This document shows positions 1 to 6,673 of a stretch of DNA of 15,246 bases, piece by piece. This DNA is from Acutalibacter sp. (lineage in GTDB: Bacteria; Bacillota; Clostridia; Oscillospirales; Acutalibacteraceae). Each line of letters begins with the position of its first letter. Within the stretch, counting starts at the first letter, position 1. Where the stretch lies: assembly GCA_022801475.1 (NCBI GenBank), contig JAAWSH010000010.1, positions 1 to 15,246 of the forward strand, written 5' to 3'. The position numbers and the translations under genes were made by a program. The notes beneath the pieces were generated by a model. That model was not told where the DNA came from, did no database searches, and was given only the letters and a program-made list of their open reading frames with translations.

Positions 1-32
1 CTTAGGAAACTTTTTACAAAAAGTTTCCTAAG
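1..32. repeat. Near-perfect 15-bp inverted repeat at the window edge
   Basis: Two 15-nt arms (CTTAGGAAACTTTTT and AAAAAGTTTCCTAAG) are exact complements separated by only two bases. No U-tract follows the second arm, so it is not a textbook intrinsic terminator, although it could close the transcript of a gene lying before the window (dnaK would be usual before dnaJ; inferred). It is the first of a series of hairpins reaching to the dnaJ ribosome binding site. Confidence 0.7.
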
Positions 33-51
33 CCGCCGGAGGCAAAAAAGC

Positions 52-213
52 GCACAGCGAAGAATATGGGCATTTTCCAGGAAAATGCCCATCTGTGCTG
101 AATAGTTAACGTAGTCCAAAAGAGGCAGAATGCATCTTTTGGACTGGGTGGCTTCGCCGCCCAGCTTAAAAATCGGTAAATTCCGATTTTTAAGCGCGTT
201 TACTATAAAGCGC
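52..213. repeat. Chain of consecutive hairpins upstream of dnaJ
   Basis: Five further inverted repeats follow one another. (a) 66-92: 13-bp arms ATGGGCATTTTCC/GGAAAATGCCCAT around one base, flanked by an outer GCACAG/CTGTGC pair (52-57 with 93-98). (b) 113-145: AGTCCAAAAGA/TCTTTTGGACT with a small inner GCA/TGC stem. (c) 144-164: CTGGGTGGC/GCCGCCCAG around TTC, with one G-T pair. (d) 164-195: GCTTAAAAATCGG/CCGATTTTTAAGC around six bases. (e) 194-213: GCGC and TTTA paired with TAAA and GCGC, with one bulged G. The last four abut or overlap by one or two bases, so 113-213 is almost entirely paired. The arms differ from hairpin to hairpin. No CIRCE operator and no convincing promoter were seen here. 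Confidence 0.75.
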
Positions 214-231
214 ATAATAGGAGTTGATTTG

Positions 232-1377
232 ATGGCAGAAAAAAGAGATTACTACGAGGTGCTGGGCGTACAGAAGTCCGCCTCTGACGACGAGATCAAA
301 AAGGCCTACCGCAAGCTTGCCAAGCAGTACCACCCGGACCTGAACCCCGGCGACCAGACGGCCGAGGCAAAGTTTAAGGAAGTGAACGAGGCCTATGAGG
401 TGCTTTCCGACAGCGGCAAGCGCGGCCGCTACGACCAGTTTGGCCACGCGGGGGTTGATCCCAACTTTGGCGGTGGGGCCGGAGGCGGTAATCCCTTCCA
501 GGGAGCGGGCTTCGACATCAACGATATTTTCGACAGCTTCTTCGGCGGCTTTGGCGGGGGCTCCCGCCGGGCCAACCCCAACGCCCCCCGGCAGGGCGGG
601 GATGTGCAGGCCAATGTGGCCATCAGCTTTGAAGAGGCCGCTAAGGGCTGCAAGAAAAATGTTGATTACCAGCAGATTGAGACCTGCGCCGACTGCCACG
701 GCACTGGCGCGGCCCCGGGTACCAGCCCCAGAACCTGTGAACACTGCCACGGCACCGGCCAGGTGCGGGTCAGCCAGCGCACGCCCTTTGGAGTGGTGCA
801 GTCCACCCAGACCTGCGACCGCTGCCGGGGGGCGGGAAAGATTGTGGACACTCCCTGCAAAACCTGCGACGGCAAGGGCCGGGTCCGCCGTCGGAAAACC
901 ATTGAGGTCAGCATTCCAGCGGGCATTGACGACGAGCAGATTCTTAATGTAAGCGGCAAGGGCAACGCCGGGACCAACGGCGGTCCCAACGGCGACCTGC
1001 ACGTGTATGTATCGGTGCGGCCCCACCCCATTTTTCAGCGCCGGGGCAGCGACGTGTGGTGCGACATGCCCATCACCTTTACCCAGGCGGCCCTGGGTGC
1101 GGACCTGGAGGTGCCCACCCTGGACGGCAAAGTGAGCTATCATGTCCACGAGGGCACCCAGCCCGGGGATGTGTTCCGGCTGAAGGGCAAGGGCATTCAG
1201 AGCCTGCACAGCCGGATGCGGGGCGACCAGTATGTACAGGTGACGGTGGAGGTACCCAAGAACCTGAACAAGCGCCAGAAGGAAATTTTGGCCGAGCTGG
1301 ACAACAATACCGACGAGAAAAACTATCAGAAGCGCAAGAGCTTTTTTGGTAAGCTAAAGGATATGTTTGGCGACTAA
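232..1377 (+). CDS. dnaJ: Chaperone protein DnaJ (Hsp40)
   Basis: Type I J-domain co-chaperone of 381 aa. It stimulates the ATPase of DnaK and delivers unfolded clients in the cytoplasm. The J domain spans about residues 5-70 with HPD at 34-36. A Gly/Phe-rich stretch covers about 75-118. Four CxxCxGxG zinc repeats start at Cys152, Cys169, Cys195 and Cys209, and the C-terminal substrate-binding domains follow. The chosen ATG gives the canonical start ([13 protein letters not shown]) and has AGGAG at 219-223. The frame stays open back to 130, but that extension would be translated through the upstream hairpins and has no family counterpart. The gene ends at a strong terminator, so it is transcriptionally separate from spoIIIA. 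dnaK and grpE would be expected before the window (inferred). Confidence 0.97.
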   Translation: MAEKRDYYEVLGVQKSASDDEIKKAYRKLAKQYHPDLNPGDQTAEAKFKEVNEAYEVLSDSGKRGRYDQFGHAGVDPNFGGGAGGGNPFQGAGFDINDIFDSFFGGFGGGSRRANPNAPRQGGDVQANVAISFEEAAKGCKKNVDYQQIETCADCHGTGAAPGTSPRTCEHCHGTGQVRVSQRTPFGVVQSTQTCDRCRGAGKIVDTPCKTCDGKGRVRRRKTIEVSIPAGIDDEQILNVSGKGNAGTNGGPNGDLHVYVSVRPHPIFQRRGSDVWCDMPITFTQAALGADLEVPTLDGKVSYHVHEGTQPGDVFRLKGKGIQSLHSRMRGDQYVQVTVEVPKNLNKRQKEILAELDNNTDEKNYQKRKSFFGKLKDMFGD

Positions 1378-1386
1378 GGCATACAG

Positions 1387-1433
1387 GCCCGTCTCTCTCA
1401 GAAAACTGAGAGGGGCGGGCTTGTTCTATTTTT
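1387..1433 (+). terminator. Intrinsic terminator after dnaJ
   Basis: A 15-bp stem pairs 1387-1401 with 1406-1420 (one G-T pair) around an AAAA loop, followed by a T-rich tail ending in TTTTT at 1429-1433. It begins nine bases after the dnaJ stop codon and separates dnaJ from the sporulation operon. Confidence 0.9.
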
Positions 1434-1453
1434 CCTGGCCGGACCATACACAT
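1424..1453 (+). promoter_or_regulatory. Candidate sigma-E promoter for the spoIIIA operon
   Basis: TTCTATT at 1424-1430 and CATACACAT at 1445-1453 are spaced by 14 bases. This resembles the known mother-cell sigma-E pattern (ATATT-like -35, CATACA-type -10), and spoIIIA of Bacillus subtilis is under sigma-E. The -35 would lie within the T-rich tail of the dnaJ terminator. Transcription would start near 1460, about 25 nt before spoIIIAA. The -10 match is good and the -35 match is partial, so this is a prediction only. Confidence 0.45.
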
Positions 1454-1485
1454 AAACCAACAGGAAAAGAAAGGTCGGTGCAAAA

Positions 1486-2442
1486 ATGCGGGAGCTAGGT
1501 TTCGACCGGGTGGCGGCGCGGCTGCCTCTGCATGGGGAAAGGCTGCTGGCCCTAAACCAGTCGCTTAAGGCCCAGGCCAGCGATATTCGCTTTAAAAGTG
1601 GACAACCGGTGGCGGTTTGTGGCCGGGAAGGCGTGTTTTTTCTCAAAGAGTCTGGCGGAACGGCCCGGGGACTGGTCCCAGGGCTGGTGCGGGTCAGCCC
1701 GGAAGAGATGCGGCAGCTGTTTATTGGCATCTGCGGCCACTCGGTGTTTAGCCACGAGGAGGAGATTCGCCAGGGCTATGTGGATATGGGCGGCGGCTGC
1801 CGGGCAGGGGTGTGCGGTACGGCGGTGGTGGAAAACGGGCAGGTGCGGGGGATGCGGGATGTAACCTCCCTGGTGTTCCGCATTCCTCGGGACGCCCCAG
1901 GCTGTGGGGACAGGCTCTTTTTGGAGGGCGTGGACCCTTTGGAAGGCGTGTTGATTGTGGGCGAGCCTGCCAGCGGAAAGACCACCCTGCTTCGGGATCT
2001 GGCACGGTCTATGTCCCTGGGGCGCTTTGGCCCCAGTCGGCGGGTGGCGGTGCTGGACAACCGTGGGGAGCTGAGTTTTGGAGAGACCGGGACGGACTCG
2101 GCAGGATTTGATTTGGGGCCCTGCGCGGACGTGCTGCTAGGCTGCCCAAAAACGCAGGCCTTCCATATGGCCATCCGCACCCTGGCTCCAGAGATTATTG
2201 TCTGCGACGAGCTAGCCCCAGAGGATTTAGCTGCAGTGCATGGAGCAGTATTTGCCGGTGTGGGGCTTGTTGCCACAGTGCATGGAAACCGGGAAAGAGC
2301 CCACAGCCGCCCTCTTTGCCGCCAGCTGCTGGAGACCGGCGCCTTTGGCACATTGGTCACTCTAAGCGGGAGGGAGGACCCGGGAAAGCTGTGTTCCATT
2401 GAACGAGTGCGGCCTTTTGAGAAAGGCGGAGAGGGATCATGA
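1486..2442 (+). CDS. spoIIIAA: Stage III sporulation protein AA (SpoIIIA channel ATPase)
   Basis: Cytoplasmic secretion-type ATPase (318 aa; B. subtilis homologue about 307) thought to power the SpoIIIA-SpoIIQ channel between mother cell and forespore. The P-loop is G159-T166, reading GEPASGKT, and the Walker B-like segment EIIVCDE has acidic residues D241 and E242. The second P-loop residue is Glu, where many homologues have Pro or another small residue; the catalytic Lys165 and Thr166 are kept. The ATG at 1486 has an AAAGG-type site about ten bases upstream. It is the first gene of the operon, and its stop codon overlaps the spoIIIAB start by four bases (ATGA), which suggests translational coupling. 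Confidence 0.95.
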   Translation: MRELGFDRVAARLPLHGERLLALNQSLKAQASDIRFKSGQPVAVCGREGVFFLKESGGTARGLVPGLVRVSPEEMRQLFIGICGHSVFSHEEEIRQGYVDMGGGCRAGVCGTAVVENGQVRGMRDVTSLVFRIPRDAPGCGDRLFLEGVDPLEGVLIVGEPASGKTTLLRDLARSMSLGRFGPSRRVAVLDNRGELSFGETGTDSAGFDLGPCADVLLGCPKTQAFHMAIRTLAPEIIVCDELAPEDLAAVHGAVFAGVGLVATVHGNRERAHSRPLCRQLLETGAFGTLVTLSGREDPGKLCSIERVRPFEKGGEGS

Positions 2443-2915
2443 AGCTTTTAGGCGCTTTATTACTGATGGCCAGCGGTTTGGCCTGTGGGCTGGGCCGTGC
2501 CTGGGAACTGAAAAGCCGGGTATCTGCCCTGGCGGAACTAAAGCGGTTTATACAGCAAACCCGGACCGAAGTTTTGTACGCTGCCCGACCTTTGGGGCAG
2601 GTGCTGGCCCTGGACGAGAGCCGGTTTGGCCAAGAGGCCCGGAGGCAGGCGGTCTTTGACCGAGACCCTCTAGAGGCTTTAAAACAGGCGGCACAGGCTA
2701 TTTTAGCCAGCGAAAAGGACAGGAATTTGTTTAACCAGTTTGCGGAGGGTTTGGGGGCCAGCGGGGTCCAAGGGCAGCAGGAGCATTTTCAGCTGTATGG
2801 AGCTTTACTAGAGGAACAGCTGGCCCAGGCCCAGGGGGAGTACCGGGAAAAATACCGGCTATACACCGCGCTGGGGCTGTTTGCGGGAGTGGCGGTGTGT
2901 ATTGTGGTGATATAG
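2439..2915 (+). CDS. spoIIIAB: Stage III sporulation protein AB
   Basis: 158 aa (B. subtilis about 171). It has a hydrophobic N-terminus (about residues 3-20), a mostly helical middle rich in charged residues and Gln, and a C-terminal membrane segment (LGLFAGVAVCIVVI at the end). This matches SpoIIIAB, which has been compared with type II secretion GspF platform proteins. It lies between spoIIIAA (4-base overlap) and spoIIIAC. The identification rests on operon order, size and topology plus the recognisable N-terminus; no catalytic motif is expected. Confidence 0.9.
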   Translation: MKLLGALLLMASGLACGLGRAWELKSRVSALAELKRFIQQTRTEVLYAARPLGQVLALDESRFGQEARRQAVFDRDPLEALKQAAQAILASEKDRNLFNQFAEGLGASGVQGQQEHFQLYGALLEEQLAQAQGEYREKYRLYTALGLFAGVAVCIVVI

Positions 2916-2966
2916 AAGCGGTTCTGTGTGATGATTGCTCCGGCAGGAAAGGAAGTTGACAAAACA

Positions 2967-3161
2967 GTGGATGTAGATCTGATTTTTAAAATCGCCGCCA
3001 TTGGTATCATAGTGGCTGTGCTGAATCAGCTGCTTATTCGTTCGGGCCGGGAGGAACAGGCTATGATGACTACTTTAGCCGGACTCATCGTGGTATTGAT
3101 GATGCTGATTCAAGAGATCAACGCCCTGTTTCAGGCCGTGAAGTCTATTTTTCAGCTATGA
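2967..3161 (+). CDS. spoIIIAC: Stage III sporulation protein AC
   Basis: Very small two-helix membrane protein (64 aa from this start; B. subtilis about 68). I chose the GTG at 2967 because the protein then begins (V/M)DVDLIFKIAAIG, which lines up with the conserved start of SpoIIIAC, and because a purine-rich AGGAAAGGAAG lies at 2945-2955. The frame is also open from 2928/2931 (GTG/ATG), which would add about 12-13 residues with only a weak ribosome site, so the start is uncertain. Hydrophobic segments lie near residues 5-22 and 33-50. The stop overlaps the spoIIIAD start (ATGA). It is a subunit of the SpoIIIA membrane complex. Confidence 0.88.
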   Translation: MDVDLIFKIAAIGIIVAVLNQLLIRSGREEQAMMTTLAGLIVVLMMLIQEINALFQAVKSIFQL

Positions 3162-3556
3162 GTGCCGGGGCGTTGGTGGGCATTGCCGTGTGCGCCCTGT
3201 GCGCCTCGGTGTTTGGAGCCCTGGTAAAGCGGAGCAACCGGGAGTATGCCCTGCTGCTGACTGCTGCTGCGGCGGTGCTGATGATTATAAATGTACTAGA
3301 AAGCGCGGGACCTTTGGCAGAGCAAATTGCGTCCCTCACCGGCTCGGGCCAGCTGCAAGGGGAGTGTTTGGGCGTGATGCTAAAGGCAGTGGGTCTTACA
3401 GTGACAGGCCAACTGGCGGCCAGAATGTGCAAGGACGCGGGAGAGTCCGCTCTGGCCTATGGGGTGGAGCTGGCTACAAAAGTGGCTGTGCTGGCGGCCA
3501 GCATGCCGGTGTTGGCCCAGCTGTTCCAGTATCTGGGGGAAATTATTAGCCTATGA
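3158..3556 (+). CDS. spoIIIAD: Stage III sporulation protein AD
   Basis: 132 aa, nearly the length of B. subtilis SpoIIIAD (133). It is strongly hydrophobic, with apparent membrane helices near residues 2-20, 29-47, 70-90 and 104-128. It is an integral membrane subunit of the mother-cell SpoIIIA complex. ATGA overlaps join it to spoIIIAC upstream and spoIIIAE downstream, so production of the small membrane subunits is probably translationally coupled. Assigned by size, topology and position. Confidence 0.92.
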   Translation: MSAGALVGIAVCALCASVFGALVKRSNREYALLLTAAAAVLMIINVLESAGPLAEQIASLTGSGQLQGECLGVMLKAVGLTVTGQLAARMCKDAGESALAYGVELATKVAVLAASMPVLAQLFQYLGEIISL

Positions 3557-4677
3557 AAATAAAGCGAAGGATTATGCGCCTGGGGGTAGGGGTTTTTATC
3601 CTGCTTACCATGTTTTCACTGCCCCTTGGAGCACTGGCCTATGAGGGATGCTCACAGGAGGAGCTTCTCCGGGCCAGCGGAGCGGAGGAAGTTTACCGCC
3701 AACTGGATCAAGAAGCCAAAGAGCTGTTGGAAAGGGCTGGCGCCGGAGAGGGAATAGCTGGCGGCGGGCTGGACTTACCAGAGGCGTTCCAAGCGGTATC
3801 CCAGATGCTGCGGGACAAGCTTAGCGCTCCTCTAAAGGCCTTGGCCGCGCTACTGGGGATCTGTGTGCTTAGCCGGTTGGCCGGATGTTTTGATGAGGAG
3901 GGGGCTGCGGGCATTGTACAGCTAATTGGGGCAGCAGTCTGCGGGGTTGTCATGGCAGGGCCGGTGTTGGGGATTATTTCCGGGTGCCAAGGAGTGGCAA
4001 AGGTGGCCGCTGGTTTTTTAACGGCAGCGGTACCGGTATATGCGGGCCTGTTGGCTGCCTCGGGAAGCCCCATTACAGGAAGCGGCTATAGTCTGCTGGC
4101 CATGGGCGCGGGGGGAGCCATCCCGGTGGTGATTTGCGGGTTTTTGCTCCCTCTGGTGCAGGTGTACTTAGGGTTGTCGGTGGCCACAGCGGTGTCTGGG
4201 GCAAAACTGAACAAGTTGGCGGGCTGGGTATACAGCCTGGGCAAATGGGTGCTGACCATGGCGGTCACGTTGTTTACAGGAATCCTCTCGGTGCAGACGG
4301 CAGTGAACAGCCAAGCGGACGCCGCTACAGCCAAGGCTGCCAAACTGGCTCTGTCTACTGGGGTGCCTATTGTGGGTGGAGCTCTGGGGGACGCTTTGGG
4401 GGCCATCCAAAACAGTGTGCATATGGTGAAATCAGGAGTGGGGGCCTTTGGGGTGCTGGCCGCAGTGTGCATTTTTCTGCCAGCCATTCTAGAGTGCGTC
4501 CTCTGGTCAGGGGTATGTGCGGCAGGCCAGGCAGCGGGAGAGCTTTTTGACGTTGGAAAGGCCGGTGGACTGATGAACGCCTTTGCAGGAACGGTGAAAA
4601 TGGTCCTGGGAATATTGGCCAGCCTGTGGGCCGTGTGTGCAGTTAGTGCGGCGGCGGTGGTATTCGCGGGAGGATAG
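3553..4677 (+). CDS. spoIIIAE: Stage III sporulation protein AE
   Basis: Polytopic membrane protein of 374 aa (B. subtilis about 399). It begins with a basic N-region and a hydrophobic core (about residues 10-28) ending in LGALAYEG, which looks like a cleavable signal peptide. A soluble, charged stretch covers about 30-90, and the rest alternates hydrophobic helices with Gly/Ala-rich loops. This is the layout of SpoIIIAE, the largest membrane subunit of the channel. The start overlaps the spoIIIAD stop by four bases; 14 bases separate it from spoIIIAF. Confidence 0.94.
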   Translation: MKIKRRIMRLGVGVFILLTMFSLPLGALAYEGCSQEELLRASGAEEVYRQLDQEAKELLERAGAGEGIAGGGLDLPEAFQAVSQMLRDKLSAPLKALAALLGICVLSRLAGCFDEEGAAGIVQLIGAAVCGVVMAGPVLGIISGCQGVAKVAAGFLTAAVPVYAGLLAASGSPITGSGYSLLAMGAGGAIPVVICGFLLPLVQVYLGLSVATAVSGAKLNKLAGWVYSLGKWVLTMAVTLFTGILSVQTAVNSQADAATAKAAKLALSTGVPIVGGALGDALGAIQNSVHMVKSGVGAFGVLAAVCIFLPAILECVLWSGVCAAGQAAGELFDVGKAGGLMNAFAGTVKMVLGILASLWAVCAVSAAAVVFAGG

Positions 4678-4691
4678 AAGGAGGAGTATCC

Positions 4692-5162
4692 ATGGAAGAA
4701 CTGCTGGAACATACTGGGATTGTCTGCGCTGTGATTTTAGGGGTGGAACTCATTGCCCAGCTCTGCCCCAAAAATAAGATGCTGGGCTTTACCCAGGCGC
4801 TGGTGGTACTGGTTCTGTTGGTCAGCGCACTGGCTCAAGTATTCTCTTTGCGCTGGGAGGCCTCCTTTGGAGAACTGCAAGGGAATTGGGAAAACCAGGA
4901 GCTTCAGAACTATGTAAACAGCCAGTACACAGCCGCCGCGCAGGAAGAGGCTGAAAGATATTTGCAGGGGCTGCTGGGGGCGGCGGGGATGCAGGCGAAA
5001 AAAATCCTGGTGGAGGTAGATATTGATAGGGATTCCCGCATAGTATTAACAAAGACGCAGGCTTGGTTCCAGTTCGAGAGCGAGGCCCAGCGGGCCAGGG
5101 CATTGCTGCAAAACGCCCTGGGGCCTGATGTCTTGATAGAGGTAACAACGGATGGAACTTAG
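4692..5162 (+). CDS. spoIIIAF: Stage III sporulation protein AF
   Basis: 156 aa, shorter than the B. subtilis protein (about 206). Two N-terminal membrane helices (about residues 9-25 and 34-53) are followed by a soluble domain with IDRDSRI near residue 112. A strong ribosome site, AAGGAGGAG, lies just upstream, so this gene does not rely only on coupling. Its 3' end overlaps spoIIIAG by 11 bases. SpoIIIAF carries a ring-building-type soluble domain in the intermembrane space in studied species; the shorter length here may mean a trimmed C-terminus. Confidence 0.9.
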   Translation: MEELLEHTGIVCAVILGVELIAQLCPKNKMLGFTQALVVLVLLVSALAQVFSLRWEASFGELQGNWENQELQNYVNSQYTAAAQEEAERYLQGLLGAAGMQAKKILVEVDIDRDSRIVLTKTQAWFQFESEAQRARALLQNALGPDVLIEVTTDGT

Positions 5163-5676
5163 AAAATGGATAGACCGTCTAAAAGACGCTGTTGCGGGGA
5201 AAAAATTGGTCAGCCTGGCCGTGCTGCTGGGAATGGGGGGGATACTGCTTATCTATTTGTCCACCCTGGGGTTCTCCAAGGAGATGGATAGCGGGCCAGA
5301 GCGCTCCACAGAGGAACAGGCTGTGGAGGACTGCCAAAAGCGCCTGGAAGAGGACCTGACCCGGGTGGTAAGGGCCATAACAGGAGAGGAAGCACCGGAG
5401 GTGATGATAACTCTGAAAAATAACGGACGCTGGGTCTACGCGGCAGATAGCCGGCAGAACGGCGAGGAGACCGAGAACACCCATGTGATTCTGGAAGACG
5501 CCCAGGGGGCACAAAGCGGCCTGCGGCTGGCGGATATACAGCCAGAGATTAAAGGGGTGGTGATCGTGAGCAGAAGTGCCGCCGACCCTATGGTGCGGGA
5601 AAGACTGATCAATGCGGCCCGCACAGCTCTGGGGGTTTCGGCTTCCCGTGTCTGCGTGGTGGGTAGCGGCGGATAA
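5152..5676 (+). CDS. spoIIIAG: Stage III sporulation protein AG
   Basis: 174 aa (B. subtilis about 229). It has a short basic cytoplasmic N-terminus, one membrane helix (about residues 20-38) and a soluble domain. The C-terminal part contains GVVIVSRSAADP followed by an amphipathic helix and a final strand, the pattern of the YscJ/FliF-like ring-building motif. SpoIIIAG is known to form a large ring in the space between the two forespore membranes. The start overlaps spoIIIAF by 11 bases; 35 bases follow before spoIIIAH. Confidence 0.94.
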   Translation: MELRKWIDRLKDAVAGKKLVSLAVLLGMGGILLIYLSTLGFSKEMDSGPERSTEEQAVEDCQKRLEEDLTRVVRAITGEEAPEVMITLKNNGRWVYAADSRQNGEETENTHVILEDAQGAQSGLRLADIQPEIKGVVIVSRSAADPMVRERLINAARTALGVSASRVCVVGSGG

Positions 5677-5711
5677 GCACAACAAAAAATAATCATAAAG
5701 GTGGGTCAATC

Positions 5712-6308
5712 ATGATGAAAAAACTTGGTAGAAAACAGCTGGTACTGGCCTCGCTGGTACTGGCGCTGGGGGCCGCGGTGTATTTGAACTGGCAGTTCAC
5801 AGGGGCGAATAAACTTCCTGTAGGCGAGGGGACCACCAGCAGCCAGCTGGGGGCCGCGCAGCTGGTGAACAATGCTTATGTGGAGACGGTTTCGGACGAC
5901 CTACAGGGCTCTACCCAAGCCAATGCCCCGGCCACTGGCAGTTCTTTGGCGGAAGCCAGAATGAACCGGCAGAACTCTCGAGACGAGGCCATGGAACTGC
6001 TGGACGGCGTGCTGGAAGATGTGGATGCGGACAGTGATGCAAAAAAAGTGGCGGTAGAGCAGGCCTCGGCCATGGCCCAGAATATACTGAAGGAGACCAA
6101 TGTGGAAAACCTGCTGAAAGCCAAGGGCTATGAGGAATGCGTGGCCTACATAGTGGACGGCCAGTGCAGCGTGGTGGTCTCTGGCGATATGGGAGACAGC
6201 GACATGCTGGTAGTGCAGGAAGTGGTTATGGAGCAAACAGGGCTTTCGGCAGAGAAAATCAAGATTGTACCAGCGCCAAAGGAAGAGAGCAAGTCAAATC
6301 ATGAATGA
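5712..6308 (+). CDS. spoIIIAH: Stage III sporulation protein AH
   Basis: 198 aa (B. subtilis about 218). A single N-terminal membrane helix (about residues 9-27) is followed by a low-complexity linker rich in Ser, Gln and Ala and by a soluble ring-building domain (about residues 90-195). SpoIIIAH is the subunit that meets forespore SpoIIQ across the intermembrane space. The start is the first of two consecutive ATG codons; AAAGGTGGG lies about 7 bases upstream. It is the last recognisable gene of the operon; no canonical terminator follows, and the coding sequence runs straight into the structured region starting at 6312. Confidence 0.95.
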   Translation: MMKKLGRKQLVLASLVLALGAAVYLNWQFTGANKLPVGEGTTSSQLGAAQLVNNAYVETVSDDLQGSTQANAPATGSSLAEARMNRQNSRDEAMELLDGVLEDVDADSDAKKVAVEQASAMAQNILKETNVENLLKAKGYEECVAYIVDGQCSVVVSGDMGDSDMLVVQEVVMEQTGLSAEKIKIVPAPKEESKSNHE

Positions 6309-6311
6309 AGA

Positions 6312-6473
6312 TTAGGGCTTGTTTGAAAATAGGGGGAATGAGAATTTTTTGTCCAGAAGCGGTGAATTTCAAGGAGAAAACCGCAGGCTACTGTACAGCG
6401 GGGATTTTCCACGCGGAAAGTAGCCTCTTCTGGGCAAAAAGACGGCGTTTCCGATTTTATAAACGAGCCCTAA
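6312..6473 (+). repeat. Structured element, copy 1 (three-way-junction fold)
   Basis: Starts four bases after the spoIIIAH stop. Outer helix P1 pairs TTAGGGCTTGTTTG (6312-6325) with TAAACGAGCCCTAA (6460-6473), then AAAAT with ATTTT (6326-6330/6454-6458) across a bulged A. P2 pairs TTTTTGTCCAGAAG (6346-6359) with CTTCTGGGCAAAAA (6427-6440). P2 opens directly into two hairpins: P3 (CGGT 6360-6363/ACCG 6380-6383, inner TTTC/GAAA, apical loop AAGGA) and P4 (AGGCTACT 6385-6392/AGTAGCCT 6419-6426). Only C6384 would be unpaired at the junction. The second copy is at 6674-6836. It could be an RNA or a MITE-like repeat; I do not recognise it as a named family. Confidence 0.7.
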
Positions 6474-6513
6474 AAACGAAAAGGCTGCGTCTAATAATTT
6501 GCGGCGGAGTCGG

Positions 6514-6549
6514 GCGTTTGTGATCCATTATTTACAGGGTCCCAAACGC
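6514..6549. repeat. Hairpin in the spacer between element copies
   Basis: GCGTTTG (6514-6520) pairs with CAAACGC (6543-6549). After one mismatch GATCC (6522-6526) pairs with GGGTC (6537-6541), with one G-T pair and a ten-base loop. No U-tract follows, so it is not a standard terminator, though it is the first hairpin after copy 1 and might stabilise the spoIIIA transcript end. Confidence 0.6.
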
Positions 6550-6573
6550 GTTAAAAAAGATCGTCTATAGAAG

Positions 6574-6640
6574 CCATTGGGCGGCAGGTGAAAATTCTTA
6601 CGAATTTTTTTACTTGCCGCCTTGCCCTTGCCCAAAATGG
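6574..6640. repeat. Large nested hairpin before the tepA promoter
   Basis: An inner stem pairs 6580-6597 with 6602-6621 (GGCGGCA with TGCCGCC, then GT-rich and A/T pairs, two bulged T, loop TTAC). An outer pairing CCATT and GGGC (6574-6582) with GCCC and AATGG (6630-6640) encloses it but competes with its first few bases. The outer 3' arm overlaps the -35 element of the promoter at 6628. No trailing U-tract is seen. Confidence 0.6.
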
Positions 6641-6656
6641 AAATAAGTGCTATAAT
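6628..6656 (+). promoter_or_regulatory. Sigma-A-type promoter with extended -10
   Basis: TTGCCC at 6628-6633, a 17-base spacer and a perfect TATAAT at 6651-6656 preceded by TG at 6648-6649 (extended -10). Transcription would begin near 6663, giving tepA a leader of about 260 nt that holds all of element copy 2. This is the best-matching vegetative promoter in the window and suggests that tepA-uppP-ftsK is expressed in growing cells rather than only from spoIIIA read-through. Confidence 0.75.
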
Positions 6657-6673
6657 ATTCTTTACGCCGGAAT

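Noticed and set aside
130..231. N-terminal extension of DnaJ by 34 residues
   Set aside because: It would be translated from the hairpin chain, matches nothing in the family, and the ATG at 232 has a good ribosome site and the canonical N-terminus.
1..231. RNA thermometer or CIRCE control of dnaJ
   Set aside because: The AGGAG at 219-223 is not in any of the hairpins, and no TTAGCACTC/GAGTGCTAA repeat is present.
190..1209. Long open frame antisense to dnaJ
   Set aside because: A shadow frame caused by high GC codon use; no motifs, no ribosome site, and dnaJ on the other strand is certain. The same holds for the long antisense frames under ftsK and folC.
3145..3432. Antisense open frame over spoIIIAD and similar antisense frames in the spoIIIA operon
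   Set aside because: They overlap well-supported sporulation genes and show no domain or ribosome site.
6305..6523. A 72-codon open frame starting with an ATGA overlap at the end of spoIIIAH
   Set aside because: It runs straight through the inverted-repeat element copy 1, so both sequence conservation and bases are explained by the element; no good ribosome site and no recognisable domain.
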